Assembly (NCBI GenBank): GCA_905221605.1
Contig: CAJNDS010002511.1
Span: 321,609-385,608, forward strand
DNA: 64,000 nt
Direction of reading: 5' to 3'
From: Symbiodinium natans
Taxonomy: Eukaryota; Sar; Dinophyceae; Suessiales; Symbiodiniaceae
Shown: positions 20,640-32,398 of the stretch, in pieces
How positions within the stretch are numbered: position 1 is the stretch's first letter
Layout of the letters: each line of letters begins with the position of its first letter
Translations under genes and position numbers: made by a program
Notes under the pieces: model-generated
Databases searched by the model: none
What the model saw: the letters and a program-made list of their open reading frames with translations, nothing else
Told to the model about the DNA's origin: nothing

Positions 20640-22490
20640 CCAAGGCCTCTTTCAACGCAAGATGCGTAAGAAGCTGTCGGTGACATGCTTTTTTGAGAAG
20701 AGATGATTTGGTGTATGTGTTCGCGTGTTGATGCTTGTGTTGACAGGCTTACGTATTCCGCAGAACATCCTGTCGTGTTTGCCGTTCTTGGGGTCCTCAA
20801 AGCTTCAAGAGCCCCAAGCCTCAAGCCCAAGCCTGTGCATCCCCAGACTTCCTGAGCCAAGGTTTGGGAAGGATTACATCGAAGGTTGCTCTTATCTGAA
20901 GTACCCTTCCATAGCACCGAGCCTCAGAAGGACCCTGGCTTAAAGCCCGAAGCCTTGAACCTCTTCAAAGAGTTTCGGGTGTGCGGGGGGTCGGCAGGCT
21001 GTGTGGCAGCAGAGCAATGGCCTCCTGGCCCTGACTTTAACGGGGCCCGCCGGCGAGGAGGCCGGGGTGGGTCCGGAGATGAGAGTTTAAAGGTTTGATC
21101 TGAACTCTCAACCGGCAGAGCCCTTGGAGCCCTGAGCCCTGCAGAATATTCGTTGCCGCCTGGCCCAGACCTTACTGACCCCACACAATATGGGGGTTTC
21201 CCAAAATACCTGGCACTCTAACACCCCAACGGCCCCAGCTAGCTCTCTTTGAGAGGCTTTTTCCTGTTCAAGGTCTCTCCATGGGTCATCACATGGCCCG
21301 CCCCCTGAGAAGCGCCCGATTCTGAAGCCGGCAGCTTCAGCGGCCAGGTCATGACGGTAAACATGGTTGCGCGGGCCTCAGACGCTGGCTGCAGCCCCAA
21401 AATCCTTAGACGCTATGGGCCTGCAGGGTGATCAGAGCTTCCGAACCTTGCCGACCTCAGAGACTCTTGGGCGAGACTTTTCTTCCCTGCACCTTCTGAA
21501 CTTGTGCGTGGCCCTAGGCCAAGAGTCCACACAGCAAACCCCCCAAACCCTGCTTCGAAAGGGGTGAAATGAGCGACCACTGTTACACTACGTTGCAAGA
21601 GGTTTCTTGTGGCGAAGATAATAATCCACGTTCATGCCTAAAACCTCGGAAAGCGATAGGCCCGATAGGACCCCCAAAAGCGATACCCTCAATCTTGAAT
21701 CTAGAAGTCATGCTGCAACAATGTCCTGATTTCGTGATTCCAGGGCGATACGCAAAGCGATACCCTACGATACCCATTTGGCCACCCGAAGAGCTGGGCA
21801 AAGGCCCTGGCCCAGGTTGAGGGTTCGAAGTTTAGCATTTGGATTTCTGATTCGAGCAGCGAGAGCTCCGGCTTAGAAAAGGAGCACTCGCACTCTTTGT
21901 CTATAGTTTAGGAATTCAGGTGTATGTAGGGGAGGGTTCCAGGAGCCAAAGTTCCATAAAGCGATAGCCCCCCCCCACCCAAAAGCGATACTTCATGAAT
22001 TTTTAATTTGCACTTACATAAGATGTTTTTGCGGCTGCTCAAGTGGGGGTTCGGCTCTGCGGGTTCGTGTCGGGCTTGGGGTGTGCCTGCACTGAGGAGA
22101 CAGGCAAACCTGTGGTAGCCGCTAGATTTCTAGGTTCCCCTTTCTAAGGTCCTGTTCCAGGTAGACAGGTAGGGTAGCCCGAAGTCCGAACCCTTGATCG
22201 GATACCTCCGGTGTGGCCGAGGTGCAGATCCGAGTTGACGAGACAGGAAGCCTGCGCAGATTCATCTTCAACCCCATGGAGTGAGAAGGGGGCGTTAGGG
22301 TGGCTGCTCAGCCCGAAGCTCAGACCCCCGCAAACCCTGAAGACCCCCGCACACCTCGCTTGAAACCCTAGAAGCCCCAGAAGCCCTAGAAACCCCACAA
22401 ACCCTGTAAACCCTTGAGCCCTAGAAACCCTTAAGCTCTAGAAAACTCTCAGCCCAAGGGGGCTTGGAGATCGCTTTGATAGGGCCGCAC
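20640..22490. other. No supported gene
   Basis: Scattered CCCTAAA and TTTAGGG words. Near 21650-21780 and 21950-22000 the word AAAGCGATA(CCC) recurs at least five times, a small dispersed motif without a clear period. Confidence 0.4.
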
Positions 22491-22501
22491 GGGACATGGA
22501 G

Positions 22502-22528
22502 AGTCTTTTGACCCGCGGCGAAGAGGAG
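22502..22528 (+). CDS. Possible micro-exon
   Basis: SLLTRGEEE, from ATGGAG| to GAG|GC. The frame also reads AARDME just upstream, so the exon may start earlier. Upstream flank is CCCTAGAAACCC-like. Confidence 0.35.
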
Positions 22529-23349
22529 GCGTTTCGGCCGCCGACATGCATGTCTCACACAGCCCGTCATTGAAGGGTGCAGGTTGTTTAGTGGCTTTAG
22601 GGGTTTTACGGCTCTAGGGGTTGTGGGTTTTCAGACATTAATAAGGGTGTTAGGTCAGGACACTGGCCAGGAGCACGGAGTTGCTTGAGTATGCTCCGTG
22701 GCTCCCTTTGGTAGCCCGGCTCCCTTCAAGAAGCCGCCTTCTGTCTATGAAGAGCAGGGGCGGCGCCGCGGGACCACCGTCGAAAGAAGTGGTTCTTGGG
22801 GAGTGGGGTATGGGATGCCGATGTTCTCCCTCTCTACCCTCCCTCAACCCTCAGCCCCTAATGCGTACATGCTTATTCTGCCTCTGACTGTCAGTCCCTG
22901 GTCGGGCTGATCTCTTCGAGCTGCTAGACACTCTGAACCCCAGAGTATCTCTAGAAGCCTGAACGCCAAACTCTAGGGGTTTAGGGGGTTTAGGGGGTTA
23001 GGGTACCCGAAGCCCTAAGAGCCCTGAAAAGCCCTGGCCAGGCGCGCCGCTTCCTTTCCGGCAAGCTCTCCCAGGCGTGGCGTGACACGTCTTGTGTGAC
23101 GAGGTTGAGGGCTTGCAGCTGCTTACAGGGCCGCTGAAGTTCCATTTGCCACGCACGCTTTGGGTCTTGAAGTGTATTGCCTAAATAAACCCTTTAAACC
23201 CACTAAAGCCTTAAGCCCTTGTGTTTCCCAGTTGAGGGGTCCGGGGAAGCTTGGGGTTTCAAGGGCTTGGGGTGGAGGATGTGGTTTCAGCCGCACTTCT
23301 GCTTGCAGGTTGGCCGCTTCACGTCGCAGCCTTAGAGATTGCCCGGCAG

Positions 23350-23387
23350 GCATTCGCATTCGACGAAGACGGCGGGCAATTCAGGGA
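23350..23387 (+). CDS. Possible micro-exon with GTGAGT donor
   Basis: AFAFDEDGGQFR after CCCGGCAG, ending at a textbook GTGAGT donor. Acidic, vaguely like a calcium-binding loop, but too short to call. Confidence 0.4.
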
Positions 23388-23630
23388 GTGAGTTCTTCAA
23401 ACCTAGGAGCTTGCGGCACACCCCCTCCATGGTTCCTCTCCGAGCCTCCTACGTCCTGCTGGTTCCACTGCTTGTGCTCCTCAACGTACATCAGAAATGG
23501 TTTGACTGGCAATGGCCCCTGTCAGCAGCTTGCGCTTTGCGTTTTTTTGGTGGTGCTACACTCTAAACCCTACACCCGGAAGCCCTGAGAAAACAAAGCC
23601 CTGCCCCCAAGGTCTTCTGTGAAGAAGCAG

Positions 23631-23657
23631 GCGATCGAGGAGTTCTCCGGGCTCCAG
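23631..23657 (+). CDS. Micro-exon
   Basis: Nine codons, AIEEFSGLQ, AAGCAG| to CAG|GC. The downstream flank carries CCCAAAACCCC words rather than TTTAGGG, an exception to the usual pattern. Confidence 0.45.
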
Positions 23658-24656
23658 GCGCAGCCCGAAACCTTGGCCCCCAAGCCCCAAAACCCCTAAG
23701 ATATCGGAGACCCTGGATCCCCAAACTGAGGATCCGAGCGGTCCTGGGTCCAAAAGCTCTTCATGGGTGACCTGTTGCCTGGTCCTCCAGCCCTGGAATG
23801 AGTATGCCCCTTCAAGCATCCTGAAGCTAAACCCCTGTAAGCCCCACATCAGCATCTGTCCCTTATCCACCCCGCCATCAACCTTGTCCTTGGGCAGAGA
23901 ACCCTAAATCCTGTGAAACCCTCTCCTCCTCTCCTCCTCTGCAACTTGGCTTTTCCTTCGAGGGAACTCGGTGTTCAGGCGGCAGCTTCGAGGGTTGGAG
24001 GCTTTTCCTGGCTTCAGGGCTCCATGACAGGGATGACGGGGGTTACAGTCATTCCCGGGATTACATAAAGGGCTTGGGGTTTTTCGGGATTGTAGGGAAT
24101 GGGTTTATGCGGTCCGTAAGATTTTTCGGCCCCAAGCCGTCGTGAGGAGAAGCTGGGAGAAGCTCAGAAGAGGCGGGTGAACGCGGCTGCATTTTTGGAC
24201 ATGAGATCCATAGCTCGTCTGATCTGGATCACTGATTCGCAGAGGTTTGTTGGTCAAGGTGGTTAAGGGTCCCTGCTGTGTGGTTGCACAAGAACCTCCC
24301 ATCTCCACCGTGGACCCAGCATGGCAACTGCCTTGGCAGGCTGAACCCCTACAAGTCCGCCCGACAGGCGGCCGACTGCGTGCAAGGGCTCTTGGACTCT
24401 TGCCGGTGCTTCGTGCTGCAACCCTGTGTTGACTTCTTTCGAGCACAGGACTACGAGAAGCGCGCGCAGTCGAAGAAGTGGGGTCGCCCAGAAATCCCCA
24501 CGTAGTGCATACATGGCACGCGGGCCCATGAACCGAGAAGTAGACCCTCAACCCTGAACCCTCAAGTGCGTTCACTCCATAGCTCCCAAGCCCCAGGAGC
24601 CCTCAGCCCGAATGCCCTAAACCAAAAGAACCTTCTTAACGGCCTCGAGCTTCGAA

Positions 24657-24713
24657 GTCCGACTGAGGCTGCTGGAGGAGCTCAGCAGCAAGCTGGCCAG
24701 TGCAGAGATCGAA
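24657..24713 (+). CDS. Micro-exon, V-type module (ends uncertain)
   Basis: Reads VRLRLLEELSSKLASAEIE. Composition is strongly helical. It precedes VEKAAMMTAPL, just as AEDEVEK precedes AAAPL at 8140-8353. Neither end matches the AG|G rule cleanly. Confidence 0.45.
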
Positions 24714-24823
24714 GCTCGGACCCCGGCACAGCTTGGGTTGGTCTGAGGCTCCTGCCAGCATTCCCTGTTACAAGCTGTTCGGAGTACAGCAGCTCTCCCC
24801 TTCAGCGTCGCCTTGCTGCCCAG

Positions 24824-24883
24824 GTGGAGAAGGCCGCGATGATGACGGCTCCACTTGGTGGAGACAACCCGGAAGGCGTCAAG
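24824..24883 (+). CDS. Micro-exon, VEKAA..APL module
   Basis: Twenty codons, VEKAAMMTAPLGGDNPEGVK, after TGCCCAG, with a GA donor after AAG. It is related to the exons at 8288 (AAAPL) and 50030 (VEKVAAAAAP). Confidence 0.55.
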
Positions 24884-25081
24884 GATTCGCTGCCCTTTAA
24901 CATCGACAATATGCGGGGGGATACAGGGGGATTCGTTTGGAAGCTCCCCGCATCCTGGGACCCTTGAAAGACGGCAGCTGGAATCCGTGTGCCCAAAGGC
25001 GGTCTTTAACGAGCCCAGCTGAAAAGGGAACAACCCCAAAGCCTTAGAGCCCTAAACCCTAAACCCTCAAGCGCCTGGGAG

Positions 25082-25144
25082 GAGACGGAGGCGGCCCTGG
25101 CGACTGCTCAGTCGCTGCTGGCGCAGACGCCCTGGGCCCGGCAA
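25082..25144 (+). CDS. Micro-exon, ETE-type module
   Basis: Begins ETEAALATAQSLLAQTPWAR after CTGGGAG. The same order (A-type, then ETE-type) is seen at 8288-8554. The 3' end is uncertain: a GC after CAA or a GT a few bases later. Upstream flank is CCCTAAACCCTAAACCC. Confidence 0.5.
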
Positions 25145-25433
25145 GCCAAGGGTTCTTCGGGGCGTTGGACGAATTTGGGGGGGACTCGCAGCAGCTTTCC
25201 CAAGGAGAGCGACCTTGCGGTTCAGGGTTCTCGGGCGTTTTGGGCTTGTGTAAGATCCAGGGCTCATGGTTTTTGATGAGTCCCGGATTCTTGGGGCTCA
25301 GGGTTTGGGAGAGGGGCGTGAGCAGTTTAAACCCGAAAAATGCGGCAGAGGCCCCTTGGGGTTTCGGCCATAAGGACCTAACGGCAGAATAAACCTCTAA
25401 ACGCCCAAAGCTCGAACCCTCTAAGCGCCCCCC

Positions 25434-25565
25434 TTAAACCCCACCCCAAACGCCATATTAACCCTAAACCCAAAACCCTAAACCCTCAACCCTGAACCCT
25501 GAACCCTGAACCTAAACCCTGAGCCCTGGGCCCTGAACCCTGAACCCTAAACCCTTAAACCCCAA
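25434..25565. repeat. Telomere-like CCCTAAA/CCCTGAA array
   Basis: Degenerate heptamers in C-strand orientation (AACCCTAAACCC, then repeated CCCTGAA), directly upstream of the 25603 exon. Confidence 0.85.
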
Positions 25566-25602
25566 GAGACGTTCCTCGGAGAAGCGCCCCAGGAACCGGC
25601 AG

Positions 25603-25662
25603 GTAGACTCCAAGCTGCGCCTGGCGGAGAAGTCGAACGAAGTGCTGGTTTCCGAGCTCCAG
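25603..25662 (+). CDS. Micro-exon, helical module
   Basis: Twenty codons, VDSKLRLAEKSNEVLVSELQ, CGGCAG| to CAG|GC. The exon could extend upstream (SSEKRPRNRQ). C-strand telomere-like sequence lies upstream and G-strand (GGCTTAGGGTTTGTAGGG) downstream, a clear example of the mirrored flanks. Confidence 0.6.
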
Positions 25663-25774
25663 GCCCACTTGGGGGGGGCGGGGGGCTTGGGGCTTAGGGT
25701 TTGTAGGGTTTGGGGTTTATAGGGTTTGGGGGTTTATAGGCTTTAGGGGTTTAGGGTTTAGGGGTTTATAGGGT

Positions 25775-26022
25775 TAATGTTGACTTCGCATTAATAAACC
25801 CCCCCCCTTCATTGATCAATCTCTCCGGCCAGGGCCTCCTCAATAATGTTCGCCTAAATCCTGGTAGGACGTACTATTAGTTTTAGTATTAGGTAGTAGC
25901 ACCACGCCCGTAAAAACCGATTTCCCGGGTCGGATTTTACAATTGTGGCGGGCTACACTATTGTGTTCCGGCAGCGGGATTTTACAATTGCGGCGGGAAT
26001 CACTAATGTGAAGTCAACATTA
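25775..26022. mobile_element. MITE with TA-flanked terminal inverted repeats
   Basis: TAATGTTGACTTCGCATTA at the left and TAATGTGAAGTCAACATTA at the right are inverted copies with one mismatch. The outermost TA on each side could be a TA target duplication, as in Tc1/mariner-type MITEs. It carries an internal direct repeat, GATTTTACAATTG followed by GGCGGG, and no ORF. It sits inside TTTAGGG-like sequence on both sides. Confidence 0.65.
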
Positions 26023-26383
26023 GGGTTTAGGGTTTAGCGTTTAAGGGGCTTGAAGGGATTTCATAAGGGCTTACGGGTTCCCCAGTAGGGCAAGTCTTAA
26101 GAAAGAAACCTCACCTCGTCCCTTGAACAGAACTTCTGCGGGGCTGTTGATTTCCGATAGGGGTTTCCGATAGGGGTTTCCGGGTCGAGGGTTTCAGGGA
26201 AAAAGAAAGATTCGAGTGTGTGGGGTTTGAGAAGGCTCAAAAGCAAAGTCTTGCGGCTTGGAGGTTGCCGGTGTACCTAGGGGTGCACAAGAGCAAAGCC
26301 TTGGGGGGTGTTCCTTGTCGGCATGCCACAGGATGCGACCCCTTGACCCGATAGTGCGCGCCACTGCGGCCTGCGGGAACATA

Positions 26384-27015
26384 AGCCAGCCCCCCCCCCC
26401 CACCCCCCTCCCCCCCCCCTTCTCTTGTTCAACCCCCCCCCCCCCCTCCCCCCCCCCCCTCTTGTTCAAGGGGGGGGGGGGCCCCCCCCCCCCCCCCCCC
26501 CCTTGGTCAATAACAGTGTTCTTAATAGGGTTTCACTTGATTTTAATTAACGTTTTAATAGGACTTCTTTTGATTCTAATCGGGTTTTTGTTACTTTTGA
26601 AAGATTTCTAATAATATGAATGAGATTTTTATCCCTTCTAATAAGATTTGTATTAGGTTTAACGGGATTCGTATTGAAATAATAGAAATCCTTGTCGAAT
26701 TAAGTTCAACTCCTATTACAATTGATTGAACTGCTATTAAAATTAGTAGAAGTCCGATTAGAAATGCTACGAAAAAAGAAGGCAAATAGAAATCTTGTTA
26801 CATTAATAGAAATCCTCTTGAAATTAGAAGGATTCCGAATAAAAGCAATAGGAATCCTACCAAACATGGCAGAGGAAATGTGGAATTGAGCATGGGGGGG
26901 GGGGGGCCCCCCCCCCCCCTTTCTTGGGGGGGGGGGGGGGGGGGGGGGAGGGGGAGGGGGTTTTGTTGGGTGAAGGGGGGGGGGGGGGGGAGGGGGGGGG
27001 GGAGGGGGGGGGGTT
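26384..27015. repeat. C-run / AT-rich island / G-run block
   Basis: C-rich homopolymer runs at 26384-26503 and G-rich runs at 26893-27014 bracket about 370 bp of AT-rich DNA. Left-half words such as TTAATAGGG, TAATAGGACTTC and TTTTGATT reappear as reverse complements in the right half (AATAGAAATCC, AATAGGAATCC), so the block is a large imperfect palindrome. Open frames here are repeat translation. Confidence 0.75.
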
Positions 27016-27182
27016 ACCTTGAATATCCGCAGGCCTTTTTTTTACGCACTCTCACCCTTGATCTCTCGCCTGACTGTAGAGGGGTTGCCGGTGTTCCGCG
27101 GCTCGATGACAAGATGCATGTATTGCGCACCCCGAAACCTTAAGCTCTGACTTTGGAGCAACCCCGCGTCTCCTCCTTTCAG

Positions 27183-27221
27183 GGGATGCAGGAGCGGGGC
27201 AAACTGGCCCAGGAGAGCAGG
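27183..27221 (+). CDS. Micro-exon
   Basis: Thirteen codons, GMQERGKLAQESR, after CTCCTCCTTTCAG (a good pyrimidine tract), with a GA donor. Downstream is G-rich (GGGGTTTATAG). Confidence 0.5.
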
Positions 27222-27514
27222 GAAGAATCAGGGGGTTTGCGTGGGAGAGTTGTCGGTTTCGGGGTTTATAGTGTTCGGGGTTTAAAGGTTGTGTCCGTGG
27301 GGTGGATGGCCGCAGTTTTCAAGCCAAATGCTTTGGAGCCCAGTTCTTTCAAAGAGCCAGCCCGCCGGTCAGCAATTATGGGGATGATCTTTAAACCTCC
27401 CTCCTTCTTGAGCTCCGGAACCCTGGTCTGTGAATAATGTGAATGGTTGAAGCTTGTAGGCCTGGAGTCTAGGGGCCTCAATGGGCTTCCGAGATTTTAG
27501 TTGGGGATTGAGAG

Positions 27515-27556
27515 GAGAAGCTGGATGAAGTTCGGCGAAGCCTCAAAGAGACGCAG
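27515..27556 (+). CDS. Micro-exon
   Basis: Fourteen codons, EKLDEVRRSLKETQ, AGAG| to CAG|GC. Downstream TTTAGGGGTTTCGGG begins within 30 bp. Confidence 0.6.
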
Positions 27557-27726
27557 GCTTGGCTTTGGAGCCTTTAGGGGTTTCGGGTTTGGGGGGTCAG
27601 GGCCCTGAAGCCTTGAGAATTCAGTGGCCTCTAAACGTTTCGAGGGTATGAGGAAACCCGACAATCCCACCAGTCAACTCCTGAACCCCCCCCCCCCCCA
27701 GCCCCTGAATTCTGACGTATCTGGAG

Positions 27727-27759
27727 GTCCGCATGGCCGCTGACGCCCTGATGAAGGAG
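27727..27759 (+). CDS. Micro-exon
   Basis: Eleven codons, VRMAADALMKE, CTGGAG| to GAG|GC. The intron to the 27515 exon is 170 bp. Confidence 0.55.
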
Positions 27760-28317
27760 GCGGATGTAGAGCTCTAGGATCCGTAGGGTTTGGGGACTGC
27801 CTCTTCGCTCGGGAATATACTGAATATGCCTGAAAGCATGTGTAGTGGGCCGCATGACGAAGTAAGGTTCCATCCTTGTAAGATGGGCTGAGCCGCTCCA
27901 GACCTGAAAGGCTGCCAAGCTTGAGGAGCGTAGGGTTTACCCCCGCCCCCCTCCAAACGAAAGGCCCCGAATGTACTATAAGACCTTTTTTGGTTTCAGT
28001 ATCAGGGTGAGGGCAGTCCAAGTGCGTGCAGAGTCTGCACATCACATCTCTTCAAGCGGATATGGTACGGGAATCAGCGGAGGCCCCGATGGTTCCGGCC
28101 AGATTCAAATCTTACTGGGGCCCCAAGATTCCGAACTTCGTCGAGAATATTTCCCCCACACAAGGGTTCGAGCTGGGGTGATTTGGTGCCTCCTTGGCAG
28201 TACTATAGCATTTGAAGAACGGCATATGCCTCTGCGGTAAACCAAATATCGGAATCTGGCCACAGCTACTAGGGTTACCCTACGTTTCTCAGCTGAATGG
28301 CAAGCACAATTGACAGT

Positions 28318-28465
28318 CCCAAACCTAAACCACCCCTAAACCCTCTAAACCCTCTAAACACTCTAAACCCTCTAAACCCTCTAAACCCCTCTAAGCCCTC
28401 TAAGCCCCTCTAAACCCTCTAAACCACCCCTAAACCCTCTAAACCCTACACCCCAAAAAACCCCT
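28318..28465. repeat. Telomere-like CCCTCTAAA array
   Basis: Tandem CCCTAAACCCTCTAAA-type units in C-strand orientation, directly upstream of the 28479 exon. Confidence 0.85.
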
Positions 28466-28478
28466 CTTGCCTGGAGAG

Positions 28479-28550
28479 GTCTCGGACAAGGTCGCCTTCG
28501 CAGAGGACGAGCTCCAGAAGATGGCAGAAGCGGATCCTAAGCTCATCATG
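28479..28550 (+). CDS. Micro-exon, V-type module (3' end uncertain)
   Basis: Begins VSDKVAFAEDELQKMAEA after GGAGAG. AFAEDELQK resembles EAAEDEVEK at 8140. The donor is not clear; the next 30 bp turn into CCCTAAA-like sequence. Confidence 0.5.
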
Positions 28551-28991
28551 AGGAAGCCCCACAAACCCCCTAAAAAGCCCTTAAAAGGCTAAAAACCCCC
28601 TCAACACCCTAACAACCGCCAAAAAGCCAACAAAAAGCCTAAACCCTACACCCTATATCCGAGGAAGGAGTTCGGGGTTCTTTGTGAGGTTTTCGGTTGC
28701 GAGGGTTTATATCAACCAGGGGCTCTTCAAGGGTTTCTGGGTGCGAGGGATATACGTAGATTTTGCGGTTCCTTGAAGACGATTTCTGGCTATCCTCTTT
28801 TCGCAAGGCTTCTTTTGGGTTTTGTTAATGTTCGGTTTCGAAGATGTCTTTGGGTTATGCAGGGTCTCGGGGGGTTGTTTAGGGTTTGCTGTCACGGTTT
28901 CGCCCCCAAAACGGCCGAGGCTGAACCCAAGCACAAGCCAGTGCCCTTTTAAAGGAACTTTCTCCCTAAGATCTTGGCCTGACCTGCCGAG

Positions 28992-29024
28992 GAGCTGCCC
29001 TTCCTCCGCAGCGACAAGGACCAG
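28992..29024 (+). CDS. Micro-exon, ELPFL module
   Basis: Eleven codons, ELPFLRSDKDQ, GCCGAG| to CAG|GA. The motif AEELPFL recurs as AELPFLKGME at 55544. GTTTAGGGTTAGGGG follows within 30 bp. Confidence 0.55.
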
Positions 29025-29039
29025 GACGCTACGGGCTTC

Positions 29040-30515
29040 CTCAGCAGTTTAGGGTTAGGGGTTCAGGGTTCAGATTGAGGCTTCGAGTTTAGGCTGGGGC
29101 TACCGAGACGAGCAGCGAAGATCTTGCCAGAGGAGGGGGCCAGAAATCAACCGACAGCCTTGATGACATGTGCAGCTCCTTTGAGAGTGTTGGAGGTTTC
29201 CTGTAGGTGTTGTATGGAGCGCAAAGTACTCGCTTGCACCGCCTTGGCCATCAGAGTTGCCAAGCGAAGTGGGAACGATGTCGTTTTTCATCATCCCTGG
29301 CATGCTCTTTGTGCGTCCAGGCCAAGCAAGGCCAGTCAAAATCAGTTTGTACAAGGCCTTGGGCGTTGAGACCGAAACGTTTCGTGACAAAGGACTCGCC
29401 CACAGTCCTGTGACTGTGAAAGACGAGGAGTGTCATACCGTGACGAGTCCTGAGATGTCCTGAGCAACGAGCTTCTTCAGAAGTTCTCGTCAGGGTCAGA
29501 GATCCGGTGGCGGTTGTTGACTGCAGTGGCAAAGATGGCAGACGTGGCAGAGCCACGCGATCTCTGTGCCTACTCAACAGAAGCTTTGTCACACTGGCGT
29601 GGCATGCTCTCATAGTTCGTATGACCGTGGGCCACGGCAGCAAGATGCAGTGGGAGAAGGGGTCCACAGGAGTAGCTGAGCTGAGCCACCCCCACTCCAG
29701 GGATTACGACACCTGCGTGACCATCGCTCCGTGGCACATTCCCGGATTACCAGGCTTTACTTAGAAATTGGCGAAGCGCAGTCAGCAGAGCACAGGACAA
29801 GGTTGAACTGTGTAAAGGCAATGTAGGCATCACGTCTCATTGTTACCAACTTCGGTGCGTTTTCTACAGCTCTAAGAGCATACAAAGCGCTATCCCGGCA
29901 GCAATGAGCCCGGATGTACAAGGTTTTTGAAAGACTGGTGCCAGGATCTGGATGCGCTGTTCTTGGAGGCAGACAAGGCGAGCCTGGGATGCGTCAGGAT
30001 TGCAGGCTTTCTGTTTTTATCCGGGTGGTGTAAGTGCCCCAAGCCCTCAAAGGGCATGCCGCGCATGCTTCCTTAGCCTGCCAAGACTTGCCATTACGCG
30101 ATGCGGCGCACGCGATGCTTTCGTAGCGTGCAGCAGGAGCCGGACTGGACTTGTTTTTGTTTGCAAGCTGCGCACCACGATGAACATCGCCGTGTTGTTT
30201 CCATCGACCTTGGGCCGTTTAGTGACGGCGAAAGCTCCTGGAAATATTAGGAGCCTTCGGAGCCCCCAGCCCTGAACTCCACAGTTCCGATGCCGAAGCT
30301 TAAATGATCCCCTTCTCATCCCCGTATCACCCTATGTATCTAAATCTAAACAAGAAATATGAAATCCGCCCCCCGCCCTCCCCCCCAGCCTGAGGATGTG
30401 GGGACCCCATTTGCAAGTGCGACCTTTGAACATTGACCGTAGTTTATCCGAAGACGCCCTCTTCAGCTCTCCTCAATTTCTTAAACCCTCATTAAGCCTA
30501 ATATTTGCCCCAGCA
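29040..30515. other. No supported gene (probable intron)
   Basis: The 5' part is TTTAGGG-like and the 3' part has short CCC words. The middle (29100-30270) is of mixed composition with open frames on both strands but no domain I recognise. Confidence 0.4.
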
Positions 30516-30527
30516 TGTCACTTGAAG

Positions 30528-30593
30528 GTGGCGGTCCAGGTCCACTCGGCGCTGGCGGAGGCGCAGAGCTTCGTGGCCCGCAAGCTCGTCGAG
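30528..30593 (+). CDS. Micro-exon, FVARKL module
   Basis: Twenty-two codons including SALAEAQSFVARKLVE, TTGAAG| to GAG|GC. Strongly helical, and related to the exons at 5354 and 63053. The downstream flank is long G-strand-like sequence (GGGTTTAGTGG). Confidence 0.6.
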
Positions 30594-31626
30594 GCAGAGT
30601 AGTCTGTGGGTTCAGGAATATTCGGGCGTGAAGGTTGAGGCTGTTTGAGAAGGGCTTTGAGGGGGTTTAGTGGAGTTGTAGGAGGTTTCGGGTTTTACAG
30701 GCGGAGGGTTGAGCGGGGAGGGTTTGAAAGTTGAGGGGGGGTTTCAGCGGCGGAAAGGGGGTAGCTACGGACCAGATGAGTTCGATTCTAGGGGAGAAGC
30801 ATACCCTCAGCCCAAACACGACGCATGGAAAACCCGAATAATTCGTGCATCGCCATTTTCGCGGGCGAGTGGGAGTGTTGCGCACCCATATAAAGTGCTA
30901 GACTAGACAGTAAATGCCGCAGAAATCTGGAAACCTGCAATCATCTGGTGGTGTTCCCAGCTTGATGTCCCACGGGAGGTGGCGAAGTTCTCCGACGCAC
31001 CAGGGCAAACTGTCAGGGAGGAGGCCACCCTAAACCCTCGTGAGAGCAGAGTTTAAACGATCTTGCAGGATTGAGACTTCGGGCTTGGGGTTTCGGCTTC
31101 GCGTGCCCTCAAGAACTAAGCCATTAAGCTGCAAGCCTTAGGCCCTCGGTTCTATAGCTCTCAGAGTCCGCTAAATACATCGACATCGGCCACAAGAAAA
31201 CGCTACCCGTTTGCGCCGCTTTCATTCGCAAGGAATGCCAAACCCTGGTAGAGGGTCCGTGTTTCAGGGTTGAAGAAGGTTCAGATGTCGGCTTCATCGG
31301 TGAACTGTAGCCGTGGGCGGATATCCTGAAGCTGCAAGCCTGTGCGCAACCGCCCCGCTTGCAGCATAACAAGGCAAGAACAGATCCCAGAAGCACCTTT
31401 CCCGCTACTCTTAGGCAACGCTCTCAAGTGCTCAAATGCTAAGCCCGAAACTCCCAAAACCCTAAAGCCAGGGCTCCAAACTCAATCCCAAACCACGAGT
31501 CCCGCAAACACAAAGCCCCCAAACTCCCAACCCTAAATCCCCAAAGGCCCTGCCGAACCCCCAAACTCCCAGGTCCCGATGTCAAAGACGCCCCAAACCT
31601 TCATTGAAGCCCTAAAACATCTTCAG

Positions 31627-31682
31627 GTGGACATGCTGCAGAAGCGCCTGGAGGAGGGCCGGGACCGTCTCCAGCAGTTCAG
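31627..31682 (+). CDS. Micro-exon, LQKRL module
   Basis: Begins VDMLQKRLEEGRDRLQQF, CTTCAG| to TTCAG|GC, leaving two bases (phase 2). It corresponds to LQKRLDGMAQKLSELKK at 58358. Upstream is CCCAACCCTAAATCCCC. Confidence 0.6.
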
Positions 31683-31882
31683 GCGCCCACGCCTGGGGGT
31701 TCGCGGGCGGTTGGAGTCGCGAACATTGGGTTGTTTATGGAGATCGTGGCAACCAGAGACTTCCCTACGCCCCCCTCGATTCCCTCAACTCCCCTAGGCT
31801 TTGGGGCTCAAGGCGACCCCCCTGGAGCCCTGAACCGAAGGGACCCGAAAGCATGCCCTCAAACCCTGCACTGCAGGGCGAG

Positions 31883-31919
31883 CATTGCAGACCGGAAGCG
31901 GTCCCACTTGCTGGAGGAG
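31883..31919 (+). CDS. Micro-exon, ADRKR module
   Basis: Reads IADRKRSHLLEE and ends GAG|GC. An acceptor at 31881-31882 supplies one base, which completes the codon left open by the 31627 exon across a 200-bp intron. It corresponds to ETAERKRK at 59563, and in both places it follows an LQKRL module. Confidence 0.55.
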
Positions 31920-32398
31920 GCCTCTTTCTCTTTAGTGGTTGTTTTGGTCTCAACGCTTTTTTTGCTTTCGCAGATTTGCATGTACGTATGCTGAGTTTGA
32001 CCGGTTCAAGTAGGATTGTTCGGTATAGCCCACATGGCGTGGGTGGAGGGGACGGGGGCAAGCACTGGACACACAGACATCACTACCGAAAGACCGCAGG
32101 CACCCGGCACCCAAGTTCGTCAGACTCAGCAGCTGGAAGGGCTGCTCCCTTGTTGACTACCCTGTGAAACCAGCGGTCCTGTTCTCCCAAGTTCAGGCCC
32201 TCGCTGGGCCGAGCATGTTGAACTAGGACTTCCATAGAGAGGCTCAGAGGGATTGTATATGGGGTACTTCTTGTTGAGATGGTTCGGGGTTTGGGACCTA
32301 GGGGAAAGTGTGTGGGGTTCGGGGGTTGTACCCTAGACCCTAAATCGAAACTGTATAGGCCTCACGCAGCGGGCTTCTCCCGCTCCCGCGGGTACCAG

